Made by a program: the position numbers and the translations under genes
Notes under the pieces: generated by a model
What the model saw: the letters and a program-made list of their open reading frames with translations, nothing else
What the model was told of the DNA's origin: nothing
The model's database searches: none
Part shown: positions 24,208 through 32,055 of the stretch, piece by piece
Position numbering within the stretch: the stretch's first letter is position 1
Layout of the letters: every line of letters starts with the position of its first letter
Assembly (NCBI RefSeq): GCF_965279675.1
Contig: NZ_CBDIIJ010000002.1
Location: 1,984,001-2,048,000, forward strand
From: Mucisphaera sp965279675
GTDB taxonomy: Bacteria; Planctomycetota; Phycisphaerae; Phycisphaerales; Phycisphaeraceae
Length of the DNA stretch: 64,000 nt
Direction of reading: 5' to 3'

Positions 24208-25836
24208 TTAATAATCCATGTCCATGTCGTCCATGCCGGCGGCGGGCTTCTTTTTCTCCTTGATTTCGGAGATGACGGCGTCGGTGGTCAGGAGGAGGCC
24301 GGCGATGGAGGCGGCGTTTTGGAGGGCGACGCGTTCGACCTTGGCGGGGACGAGGACGCCTGCCTTGAGGAGGTCGGTGTATTCGCCGTTGAGGGCGTTG
24401 AAGCCGTCGTTCTTGCCCTTGGCGTCTTCGACGTTCTTGCAGACGACGGAGCCGTCGTGTCCGGCGTTTTCGGCGATCTGCTTGATGGGCGCTGCGACGG
24501 CGCGTCGGATGATTTCGACGCCGATCTGCTCGTCGCCGACGAGGCCTTCGATCTTGTCGAGGGCTTTGCGGGCTCGGAGGATGGCGGAGCCGCCGCCTGG
24601 GAGGATGCCTTCTTCGACGGCGGCGCGGGAGGCGTGGAGGGCGTCTTCGACGCGTGCCTTCTTCTCCTTCATCTCGGATTCGGTGGCTGCACCGACGTTG
24701 ACCTGGGCGACGCCACCGGCGAGCTTGGCGAGGCGTTCCTGGAGTTTTTCGGCGTCGTAGTCGGAGGTGGTGTTTTCGATCTGTGCCTTGATGGCGTCGA
24801 TGCGGCCTTTGATGGCGGAGGACTTGCCGGCGCCTTCGATGATGGTGGTGTTGTCCTTATCGATGACGACCTTCTTGGCGCGGCCGAGGTCGGAGAGCTC
24901 GAGCTTTTCGAGGTCCATACCGAGTTCTTCCATGACGGCGTTGCCGGCGGTGAGGACGGCGATGTCATCGAGCATGGCCTTGCGCCGGTCGCCGAAGCCC
25001 GGGGCCTTGACGGCGACGACCTTGAGGATGCCGCGGAGCTTGTTGACGACGAGGGTGGCGAGGGCTTCACCATCGATGTCTTCGGCGACGATCAGGAGCT
25101 GCTTGCCGGCTTCGGCGACCTTGCCGAGGATGGGCACGAGGTCCTTGGCCGAGGAGATCTTCTTCTCGTGGATGAGGACGTAGGCGTCTTCGAGGACGGC
25201 TTCCATGCGGGCGGTGTCGGTGACGAAGTGGGGGCTGAGGTATCCCTTGTCGAACTGCATGCCTTCGACGAGGTCGACGGTGGTGTCGAGGGAGGAGCCT
25301 TCTTCGACGGTGATGACGCCGTCCTTGCCGACCTTGTCCATGGCTTCGGCGATGATCTTGCCGATCTGTGCGTCCTGGTTGGCGGAGCAGGTGCCGACCT
25401 GGGCAATTTCTTCGGAGGAGGTGACCTTCTTGGAGGCCTTGGCGAGCTCGGCGACGATGGCGTCGACGGCCTTATCGATGCCGCGCTTGATCTGGTTGGC
25501 GTTGGCGCCGGCGGTGATGTTCTTGAGGCCTTCGGTGAAGATGGCTTCGGCGTAGACGGTGGCGGTGGTGGTTCCGTCGCCGGCGTCCTTGGAGGCCTTG
25601 GAAGCGACTTCCTTGACCATTTGTGCGCCGATGTTTTCGACGGCGTCTTCGATCTCGATTTCCTTGGCGACGGTGACGCCGTCCTTGGTGACGGTGGGCG
25701 AGCCGAAGGATTTTTCGAGGATCACGACGCGGCCGGAGGGGCCGAGGGTGACTTTGACGGCTTTGGCGAGCTTGGCGACGCCTCGGCGGATGGCCTCGCG
25801 TGCGTCGGTATCGAACTTGATGGTTTTTGCAGCCAT
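24208..25836 (-). CDS. groL: Chaperonin GroEL (60 kDa, Cpn60)
   Basis: 542 residues, standard GroEL length. MAAKTIKFDTDAREAIRRGV at the start, DAGDGTTTATVYAEAI with the ATPase Asp/Thr residues, and the late segment VGDEQIGVEIIRRAV identify it. It folds proteins in the cytoplasm as a double ring with GroES. The C-terminus is AAGMDDMDMDY, without the flexible GGM repeats of many GroELs. GGAGCAACCACC precedes ATG 25836. It follows groES by 102 bases, containing a hairpin, on the same strand. A long open frame on the opposite strand is an artefact of base composition. Confidence 0.98.
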   Translation of the reverse strand: MAAKTIKFDTDAREAIRRGVAKLAKAVKVTLGPSGRVVILEKSFGSPTVTKDGVTVAKEIEIEDAVENIGAQMVKEVASKASKDAGDGTTTATVYAEAIFTEGLKNITAGANANQIKRGIDKAVDAIVAELAKASKKVTSSEEIAQVGTCSANQDAQIGKIIAEAMDKVGKDGVITVEEGSSLDTTVDLVEGMQFDKGYLSPHFVTDTARMEAVLEDAYVLIHEKKISSAKDLVPILGKVAEAGKQLLIVAEDIDGEALATLVVNKLRGILKVVAVKAPGFGDRRKAMLDDIAVLTAGNAVMEELGMDLEKLELSDLGRAKKVVIDKDNTTIIEGAGKSSAIKGRIDAIKAQIENTTSDYDAEKLQERLAKLAGGVAQVNVGAATESEMKEKKARVEDALHASRAAVEEGILPGGGSAILRARKALDKIEGLVGDEQIGVEIIRRAVAAPIKQIAENAGHDGSVVCKNVEDAKGKNDGFNALNGEYTDLLKAGVLVPAKVERVALQNAASIAGLLLTTDAVISEIKEKKKPAAGMDDMDMDY

Positions 25837-25871
25837 GGTGGTTGCTCCTTTGGTTTGGTTGGTGTGGGAAC

Positions 25872-25890
25872 CCGGGCCGACACGGCCCGG
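25872..25890 (-). other. Hairpin between groES and groEL
   Basis: Perfect 7-bp arms CCGGGCC (25872-25878) and GGCCCGG (25884-25890), loop 5. It has no T-run on the minus strand, so it is more likely an mRNA processing or stability element setting the GroEL to GroES ratio than a terminator. Confidence 0.5.
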
Positions 25891-25938
25891 CTCACCGGTT
25901 ACTGATTGGTTGTGACTATCTGGCGGTCACGGATTGGT

Positions 25939-26226
25939 TTACTCGACGATGGCGAGGACTTCGGATTCGTCCATGACGAGGTAGTCTTCGCCTTCGATCT
26001 TGATTTCGGTACCGCCCCACTTGGAGAGGATGATGGTGTCGCCTTCCTTGACCTGGAAGGTGGACTTTTCGCCGTTGTCGAGGGTCTTGCCGGGTCCGAT
26101 GCGGACGACCTTGGCCTGCTGGGGCTTTTCTTTGGCGGATTCGGGGAGGAAGATGCCGGAGGCGGTTTTTTCTTCGGCTTCTACGCGTTGGACGAGGATT
26201 TTGTCACCGAGGGGTCGAACTTTCAT
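25939..26226 (-). CDS. groS: Co-chaperonin GroES (Cpn10)
   Basis: 95 residues, the normal size. MKVRPLGDKILVQRVEAEEK is the canonical opening; the mobile loop region (EKTASGIFLPESAKEKPQQA) contacts GroEL, and GDTIILSKWGGTEIKIEGED YLVMDESE-type sequence closes the barrel. The start at 26226 is fixed by AGGAGA seven bases upstream; the frame is open far upstream, where it is only a shadow of the receiver-like gene. It is the first cistron of the groESL pair, 55 bases after the receiver-like gene. No CIRCE element is present upstream; a different palindrome is. Confidence 0.98.
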   Translation of the reverse strand: MKVRPLGDKILVQRVEAEEKTASGIFLPESAKEKPQQAKVVRIGPGKTLDNGEKSTFQVKEGDTIILSKWGGTEIKIEGEDYLVMDESEVLAIVE

Positions 26227-26263
26227 GGGTCTCTCCTGTTGAGAAGGTTGTTGGGAAGGTTTC

Positions 26264-26278
26264 TTCGTTACGAACGAA
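26264..26278 (-). promoter_or_regulatory. Palindrome TTCGTT-ACG-AACGAA upstream of groES
   Basis: A perfect inverted repeat with 6-base arms and 3-base spacer, 38 bases before the groES start and between the receiver-like gene and groES. Position and symmetry suit an operator, but it is not CIRCE (TTAGCACTC-N9-GAGTGCTAA). Function inferred from position. Confidence 0.4.
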
Positions 26279-26281
26279 TGG

Positions 26282-26773
26282 TTAGTTGTTCTGGAGTTCG
26301 GGCCAGTTGCCCTGGTAGCGTCGGTCGATGAGTTTGCGGATGACGGTGAGGAGGGCTTCGATGCGGACGGGGAAGTTGAGGACGGAGAAGGCGCCGAGTT
26401 GGAGGGCTGCGTTGACGTAGCGTTGGAAGGCGGCGGCGTCGAGTCGCTGGTTGTTGACGACGACGATGGGGGGTGCGTCGGGTCGTCGGTGGAGGACTTC
26501 GAGGAGCCAGAGCCCGCCAGACTCGGGGGAGGCGGTTCCGCCGGTGGGTCGTTTGTCGGGGTGTCGTGGGGTGGCGAGGTCGATGAGGGCGGCGTGGAGG
26601 GTCTGTTTTTCGGCGAGTTCGAGGGCCTGGTGGCCGGACTCGGCGTGGAGGGGGACGAATCCCTGGGGTTTGAGGAGTCGGGACAGAGGGGTGGCCCAGT
26701 CGGCGTCGGCCCGTTGGGGGTCTTCGGCGAGGAGGACGTTGAAGCGCGGACTGTCTGGGGAGGTCCCGAGCAT
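26282..26773 (-). CDS. Degenerate response-regulator receiver-like protein
   Basis: 163 residues, a single CheY-like fold without an output domain. FNVLLAEDPQRAD brings the acidic pair E17/D18, AALIDLA offers a phospho-acceptor D65, and the last helix region LGAFSVLNFPVRIEALLTVI fits the fold. The switch residues are altered: the conserved Thr/Ser position lies in VVVNNQ and the conserved Lys before Pro is Phe (NFP). It may bind constitutively or be regulated by something other than phosphotransfer. It is directly upstream of groES-groEL on the same strand, 55 bases away. ATG 26773 lacks a clear ribosome site. Recognition as a receiver fold is moderate to good. Confidence 0.72.
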   Translation of the reverse strand: MLGTSPDSPRFNVLLAEDPQRADADWATPLSRLLKPQGFVPLHAESGHQALELAEKQTLHAALIDLATPRHPDKRPTGGTASPESGGLWLLEVLHRRPDAPPIVVVNNQRLDAAAFQRYVNAALQLGAFSVLNFPVRIEALLTVIRKLIDRRYQGNWPELQNN

Positions 26774-27116
26774 GGTGAAGAGGCTGCAAGGGTGGTGCCA
26801 GTTGGCGGGCGGGGTGGGGGTGGATGTAAGTCATGATTTGGCATGAAGATGTGGTTTTAGTGGCGTTTGCGGCGATGCCTGTATATAGATGCGGGCTGCC
26901 GGAGGGTGTGGCGGGTGTGGCGGTGAGGTGTCGTTTTGGCAGCGGAGGCGGGGAGGCGTTTTGGTTCTGTGGGTCCTCCTTCGGCGGATGTGCCACACGC
27001 TTCACGGGCCCAGCTGGCTTGTGGACTGCTTTGTGTCGGTTGACGCGGGGGTGGGGGTGGGGATGATCTCTGGCGGCTGGGGTGTGACCGGCCGGGTTCG
27101 GGATTCAGGAGCTGTT
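26774..27116. other. Divergent intergenic region
   Basis: 343 bases between the receiver-like gene (leftward) and the GT2 gene (rightward). It contains a small inverted repeat TCATG-ATTTGG-CATGA (26831-26846) close to the leftward start and an AT-rich TGTATATAGATG (26880-26891). These could belong to the groESL-region promoter. In-frame ATGs further upstream of the GT2 gene have no ribosome site. No RNA gene recognised. Confidence 0.5.
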
Positions 27117-27833
27117 TTGCTGAAGCTGAGCGTGATCATTCCGGTGTTCAATGAGGAGGCGACGATCCGCGAGCTGGTGGAGCGGGTGTGGGCGGTGGAT
27201 CTGGGTGGTGTAGGTGATGGGGGTGTGTCGCTGGAGGTGATCGCGGTGGATGATGCATCGGGGGATGGGTCGGTTGGGTTGCTGGCTGCGCTCGAGGCGG
27301 AGGGGAAGTGTGTGGTGCATCGTCATCCGGTGAATCGGGGGAAGGGTGCGGCGATACGGACGGGGGTGTCGCGGGTGACGGGGGACTTTGTGGTGATTCA
27401 GGATGCGGACCTGGAGTATGACCCGGCGGAGTATCCGAAGCTGCTGGGGCCGGTGGTGTCGGGTGAGGCGGATGTGGTTTACGGGTCTCGTTTTCTGGGT
27501 CGGTCGGGGGAGGGGTTTTATGGTCGGTGGCATGCGTTTGGGAATCGGGTGCTGACGTGGACGTCGAATCGGTTTACGGGGCTGGGTCTGACGGACATGG
27601 AGACGTGTTACAAGCTGTTTCGTCGTGAGGTGCTTCAGGCGATCGACATCGAGGAGGATCGGTTCGGGTTTGAGCCGGAGATCACGGCGAAGGTGGCGAA
27701 GCTGGGTGTGAGGCTTGTGGAGGTGCCGGTGTCTTACGATGCGCGGTCGTACAGCGCGGGGAAGAAGATCGGTTGGATGGATGGGGTGGCGGCGCTTCGT
27801 TGCATTGCGAAGTACAGCTTGTCGCGTGGGTGA
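27117..27833 (+). CDS. Glycosyltransferase family 2, polyprenyl-phosphate type
   Basis: 238 residues from TTG 27117, chosen because AGGAG lies five bases before it and the protein then starts, as this family does, with LKLSVIIPVFNEEATIRELV. An ATG at 27063 would add 18 residues. Nucleotide-sugar binding is shown by EVIAVDDASGDGS, QDADLEYDP (the metal-binding DxD-like motif) and GSRFLG. TDMETCYKLFRREVL and FGFEPEITAKVA are typical of dolichyl/undecaprenyl-phosphate mannose or glucose synthases (DPM1-like). It likely transfers a sugar from UDP or GDP to a lipid phosphate at the inner membrane; no C-terminal membrane helices are present. It precedes the EF-G paralogue on the same strand. Confidence 0.88.
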   Translation: MLKLSVIIPVFNEEATIRELVERVWAVDLGGVGDGGVSLEVIAVDDASGDGSVGLLAALEAEGKCVVHRHPVNRGKGAAIRTGVSRVTGDFVVIQDADLEYDPAEYPKLLGPVVSGEADVVYGSRFLGRSGEGFYGRWHAFGNRVLTWTSNRFTGLGLTDMETCYKLFRREVLQAIDIEEDRFGFEPEITAKVAKLGVRLVEVPVSYDARSYSAGKKIGWMDGVAALRCIAKYSLSRG

Positions 27834-27988
27834 GTGAGTGGTTGTTTGAGGGGGTGTGTTTTTGCGAGGCGGTTTGTGCTGGCGTTGTTTGTCGGTGCGC
27901 ACTAGACTCGGTGTTCGGAGTGCCCGGTGTTCTGGGTGGATGCTCCTTGTTTCATGTGTACCTTTCTTACTTGCATCAGGAGGTCGCG

Positions 27989-30067
27989 ATGAGCGGCTAT
28001 ACGACGGCGGACATTCGTAATCTGGCTTTGGTGGGGCAGCAGGGATCTGGCAAGACGACGTTGGCGGAAGCGATTTTGTTTTCGGCGGGTGCGATCGGTC
28101 GTGCGGGGACGGTTGAAGACGGCTCGACGGTGAGTGATTTCACGGAGGAAGAGAAGCATCACGGTCACAGTCTTTTTGCGACGTTGGTGAGCGCGGACCA
28201 TCACGGGGTGCACCTGAATCTGATTGATACGCCTGGGTCGCCTGACTTCATGGGCCAGGCGATTGGCGCGCTTCCGGCGGTGGACACGGCTGCGTTGGTG
28301 GTGGATGCGAGCAAGGGGCTGGGTTCGATGGGCCGTCGTCTGATGGCGACGGCCAGCGAGCAGCGGTTGTGTCGGATGATCATCGTGAACAAGATTGACG
28401 CGGAGGGTGTGGATCTGGCGGGGTTGGTTGAGCAGATCCAGAAGGTTTATGGCAAGCGTTGTCTGCCGGTGAATCTTCCGGCGGAGGGTGGGAAGAAGGT
28501 GGTGGATTGTTTTTTCCACACGGATGGGGAGAGCGATCTGGGGCCGGTGTCGGATGCTCACACGGCGATTATTGATCAGGTGGTGGAGGTGGATGAGGAC
28601 CTGATGGCGACGTATCTGGAGAAGGGTTCGGTGGAGCCGGGTGAGCTTCACGAGGCTTTCGAGGAGGCGCTTCGTGAGGGTCATCTGATACCGGTTTGTT
28701 TTGTGGCGGCTCGTCCGCATGGGTCGCCCGATGAGCCGGTGGGGGTGAAGGAGCTTGTGGAGGTGCTGGAGAAGCTGGCACCGAATCCTGCGGAGGGGAA
28801 CCCGCGGCCGTTTGTGCGTGGTGATGATCTGGATCATGAGATTCATGCGGACCCGGATCCGTCGAAGCACGTGCTGGCGCATGTGTTTCAGGTTCGGATC
28901 GATCCGTTTGTGGGGAAGATCTGTCTGTTCCGGGTGCATCAGGGGACGGTGACGCCTCAGAGTCAGGTGTTTATTGGTGATCCGAAGACGGGTGAGAGCA
29001 AGAAGCCGTTTCGCATCGCTCACCTGGTGAAGGTCCAGGGTGGCAAGCACAGCGAGGTGGAGGAGGCGATCCCGGGTGATCTGGTGGCGGTGACGAAGAT
29101 TGAGGACGTGCACTTTGACGCGGTGCTTCACGATTCGCATGATGAGGATCGGATTCATCTGCGGCCGATCAAGTTCCCGGAGCCTTTGACGGGGTTGGCG
29201 GTGCTGCCCAAGAAGCGAGGGGATGAGCAGAAGATCGCGGATGCTCTCAGCAAGCTGCAGGAGGAAGACCCGACGTTTACGGTGACGCGGGACAGCGTGA
29301 CGCATGAGACGGTGATTCATGGGTTGGGTGAGTTGCAGCTTCGGGTGGTGCTTGAGGAGCTGAAGAACCGTTACAAGGTGGAGGTGGAGACGAAGGTTCC
29401 CCGGGTGGCTTATCGTGAGACGATCACGAAGAAGGCTGAGGGGCATCATCGTCACAAGAAGCAGACGGGTGGTGCGGGGCAGTTTGGTGAGGTGTATCTG
29501 CGTGTTGAGCCGTTAGAGCCGGGTCAGGGGTTTGAGTTCGTGAACGACACGTTTGGGGGATCGATTCCTCATCAGCTGATTCCTGCGATCGAGAAGGGGG
29601 TTCGTCAGGCGTTGACGGAGGGCGTGATCGCGGGTTATCCGATGCAGGATCTGCGTGTGAGCGTGTATGACGGGAAGCATCACCCGGTGGATTCGAAGGA
29701 GATCGCGTTTATCACGGCGGGGCGCAGGGCGTTTGAGGATGCGGTGAACAAGGCGGGTCCGGTGTTGCTGGAGCCGTTGGTTGAGGTGGAGGTGGTGGTG
29801 CCGGATGCTCATCTCGGCGACATCACGAGTGATTTGTCGTCGAAGCGTGGTCGCGTTCAGGGCACGGACATGGTGGGTGTGGGTCAGATGTGTTTATCGG
29901 CGTTGGTTCCGTTGGCGGAGCTATCGAATTACCAGAGTGAGTTGCGGAGCGTGACGGGTGGTCAGGGCAGTTTCACGATGACGATGAGTCACTATGCCCC
30001 GATGCCTGCGCATGTGCAGGAGAAGGTCGCTGCGGAGAATCGCAGTGAGGTTGCGAGCGCGTCTTAG
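27989..30067 (+). CDS. Elongation factor G-like translational GTPase (EF-G2 type)
   Basis: 692 residues, the full EF-G domain set. CAGGAGG and ATG 27989 fix the start. The P-loop is LVGQQGSGKTTLAEAIL (G16-T23), G3 is IDTPGSPDF where classic EF-G has DTPGHVDF, and G4 is NKIDAEG. Domain IV (QTGGAGQFGEVYLRVEP) and the C-terminal LSSKRGRVQGTDMVG are conserved. The altered G1/G3 loops and the early DFTEEEKHHGHSL mark the EF-G-like paralogue group rather than the main ribosomal translocase. Role probably in translation or ribosome recycling under particular conditions, but uncertain. It is 155 bases after the GT2 gene. Confidence 0.9.
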   Translation: MSGYTTADIRNLALVGQQGSGKTTLAEAILFSAGAIGRAGTVEDGSTVSDFTEEEKHHGHSLFATLVSADHHGVHLNLIDTPGSPDFMGQAIGALPAVDTAALVVDASKGLGSMGRRLMATASEQRLCRMIIVNKIDAEGVDLAGLVEQIQKVYGKRCLPVNLPAEGGKKVVDCFFHTDGESDLGPVSDAHTAIIDQVVEVDEDLMATYLEKGSVEPGELHEAFEEALREGHLIPVCFVAARPHGSPDEPVGVKELVEVLEKLAPNPAEGNPRPFVRGDDLDHEIHADPDPSKHVLAHVFQVRIDPFVGKICLFRVHQGTVTPQSQVFIGDPKTGESKKPFRIAHLVKVQGGKHSEVEEAIPGDLVAVTKIEDVHFDAVLHDSHDEDRIHLRPIKFPEPLTGLAVLPKKRGDEQKIADALSKLQEEDPTFTVTRDSVTHETVIHGLGELQLRVVLEELKNRYKVEVETKVPRVAYRETITKKAEGHHRHKKQTGGAGQFGEVYLRVEPLEPGQGFEFVNDTFGGSIPHQLIPAIEKGVRQALTEGVIAGYPMQDLRVSVYDGKHHPVDSKEIAFITAGRRAFEDAVNKAGPVLLEPLVEVEVVVPDAHLGDITSDLSSKRGRVQGTDMVGVGQMCLSALVPLAELSNYQSELRSVTGGQGSFTMTMSHYAPMPAHVQEKVAAENRSEVASAS

Positions 30068-30242
30068 AGGTTTTGGACGCGCTTTTGAGCGCGCACATGT
30101 ATTTTTGTGCGCTTGATCGCGTGGAATGCTCAAGCAATTGCGTGATCGCTGCCGATGTTTGAAGCGTGTTCGCATCGTGTTGGTGCGGACGTTACGAACA
30201 GACCCTGGCATCGTCTGACGAGCCGCACGAAAGGGACTTGCA

Positions 30243-30545
<303 letters not shown>

Positions 30546-30641
30546 AGCCTTTGGCTCTGATGAGCCTGACTTGTTGATTTGATGCCTGGTAGGCCCTCGA
30601 TTGGCGGGGGCGACTCGACAACCGAGCACCAGACGATGCCC

Positions 30642-30669
30642 GGCGGCCTCACAGGAGGCCGCCTTTTTT
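30642..30669 (+). terminator. Rho-independent terminator after the histone-like gene
   Basis: Stem GGCGGCCT (30642-30649) / AGGCCGCC (30656-30663), 6-base loop, then T6 at 30664-30669. Confidence 0.93.
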
Positions 30670-30698
30670 ATGGGTTTTGGGGCTGTGGGCGGGGTTTT

Positions 30699-31862
30699 TC
30701 AGGCTCTAGGGGTGAGGTTATCGAGGACGGCGTCGGCGGCGAGTTCGGCGAAGGGGGTGTTGCCGAAGGCGTCCTTGATGCGTTGGTAGGTCTGGCGTTG
30801 CCGGGCGACGGCTTCGGGGTTTGAGAGCAGTTGGTTGACGGCGTTGGTGACGGGTTTGGGGTTGCCGAAGTGGGGGATGAACTCGTCGACGACGCGTTGT
30901 TGTCCGAGCCACTCGCTGATGAGGTTGGGGAGTGAGTAGGTGCGTGTGGTGGTCATGAACCGGCCGATAAAGAGCCACGTGAGATAGCGGACGTTGTAGA
31001 GGACCACGGTGGGGGTGTTGTGGGCGAGGGCTTCGAGGGTGGCGGTTCCGGAGACGATGAGTGCGGCATCGGCCCAGTCGAGGACTTCGTGGGTGTGTCC
31101 GACGATGAGGTCGGCGTAGCCGTCGAGGGCTTTGGTGCTGGGGTGGTTATTGAGCTCTTCGGCTCGGCGTTCGTCGCTGGCGGGGATGATGACGTGGAGA
31201 TCGGGGTGTTGTTCGCGGATGGCCTGTGCAACCTCGGTCATGGTTTGCCAGTTGAAGGCGATTTCGGCGGCTCTTGAGCCGGGGAGCAGGGCGAGGTTCT
31301 TGGAGGCGGGTTTGTCGAGGGCGGGGTGGTGTTGGGGCGTGTGCTGGCGGGTGTTTTCGAAGAGGGGGTGTCCGACGTAGGTGGCGGGTACGCCACGGGC
31401 CTGGAACCAGTCGGGTTCGAAGGGCAGGAGGCAGAGGACCTGGTCGGTGAGTCGTCGGAGTTTTCGGATGCGCCACTGTCCCCAGGCCCAGAGTTGGGGG
31501 GCGACGAGGTGGATGATGCGTGCGTTGGGTTGGGTTTGTCGGGTGGCCTGGCAGATAGACCAGTTGGCGGCGGGGCTGTCGATGGGGATGACGGCGTCGA
31601 CGTGGTTGTTTTCGAGCCAGGTTTTGAGTCGTTGGAGTCTGCGGCGGTGGTCGACGACCTTGCGTGCGGCATCGAGGAGCATGGCGGGGTCGTCGGAGGT
31701 GTTTTCGATGAGGTTGGCGCCGGCATGGGCGAGTTTTGGGCCGCCCAGGGCGTGGCACTGGATGTCTGGTTGTCGTTGTTTGAGGGCGGCGACGAGGCTC
31801 TGGCCGAGGTTGTCGCCTGAGGGCTCGAAGGCGGTGAGGAGGATGGATGGCGGTTGTGGCAT
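30699..31862 (-). CDS. lpxB: Lipid-A-disaccharide synthase
   Basis: 387 residues. LTAFEPSGDNLGQSLVAALK at the N-terminus, HLVAPQLWAWGQWRIRKL, LPFEPDWF, YVGHPLFE and LLPGSRAAEI are the LpxB signature blocks (GT19 family). Reaction: joins UDP-2,3-diacylglucosamine to lipid X to make the lipid A disaccharide at the inner membrane's cytoplasmic face. ATG 31862 is chosen because the upstream frame runs into the tRNA gene. tRNA-Leu ends 31 bases upstream on the same strand, so co-transcription is likely. Its presence implies LPS-type outer membrane lipid. Confidence 0.95.
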   Translation of the reverse strand: MPQPPSILLTAFEPSGDNLGQSLVAALKQRQPDIQCHALGGPKLAHAGANLIENTSDDPAMLLDAARKVVDHRRRLQRLKTWLENNHVDAVIPIDSPAANWSICQATRQTQPNARIIHLVAPQLWAWGQWRIRKLRRLTDQVLCLLPFEPDWFQARGVPATYVGHPLFENTRQHTPQHHPALDKPASKNLALLPGSRAAEIAFNWQTMTEVAQAIREQHPDLHVIIPASDERRAEELNNHPSTKALDGYADLIVGHTHEVLDWADAALIVSGTATLEALAHNTPTVVLYNVRYLTWLFIGRFMTTTRTYSLPNLISEWLGQQRVVDEFIPHFGNPKPVTNAVNQLLSNPEAVARQRQTYQRIKDAFGNTPFAELAADAVLDNLTPRA

Positions 31863-31893
31863 GGGGGTTGTTTGGGTTGCCGTGCCTTTGGAA

Positions 31894-31977
31894 TACCGGA
31901 GGTGGGACTCGAACCCACAAGGTGTTGCCACCAGCGGATTTTGAATCCGCCGCGTCTGCCAATTCCGCCACTCCGGC
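31894..31977 (-). tRNA. tRNA-Leu (anticodon CAA)
   Basis: 84 bases, class II. Acceptor GCCGGAG (31971-31977) pairs with CTCCGGT (31895-31901), discriminator A as in tRNA-Leu. The anticodon arm GCGGA-TTCAAAA-TCCGC gives CAA for UUG codons. Long variable arm and TpsiC arm GTGGGTTCGAGTCCCAC present. CCA not encoded. It lies 31 bases upstream of lpxB. Confidence 0.97.
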
Positions 31978-32055
31978 GCGGGTCTGGATTGTAACCGGGT
32001 GTGGGGGGAGGCGGGGCGTCTCGTGGCGGGGCTGGTTGGCTTAGACTGTGCGTCG

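Noticed and set aside
24085..25905. 606-residue open frame on the + strand across groEL
   Set aside because: It is fully antisense to groEL, is rich in Gly/Asp/Val in a pattern caused by GC-biased codons read backwards, and has no family motif.
26227..26281. CIRCE element expected before groES
   Set aside because: No TTAGCACTC-N9-GAGTGCTAA-like sequence there; only a different 15-base palindrome.
26227..26844. N-terminal extension of the groES frame
   Set aside because: The open frame runs upstream but is Pro/Ser-rich, overlaps the receiver-like gene, and AGGAGA with ATG 26226 gives normal GroES length.
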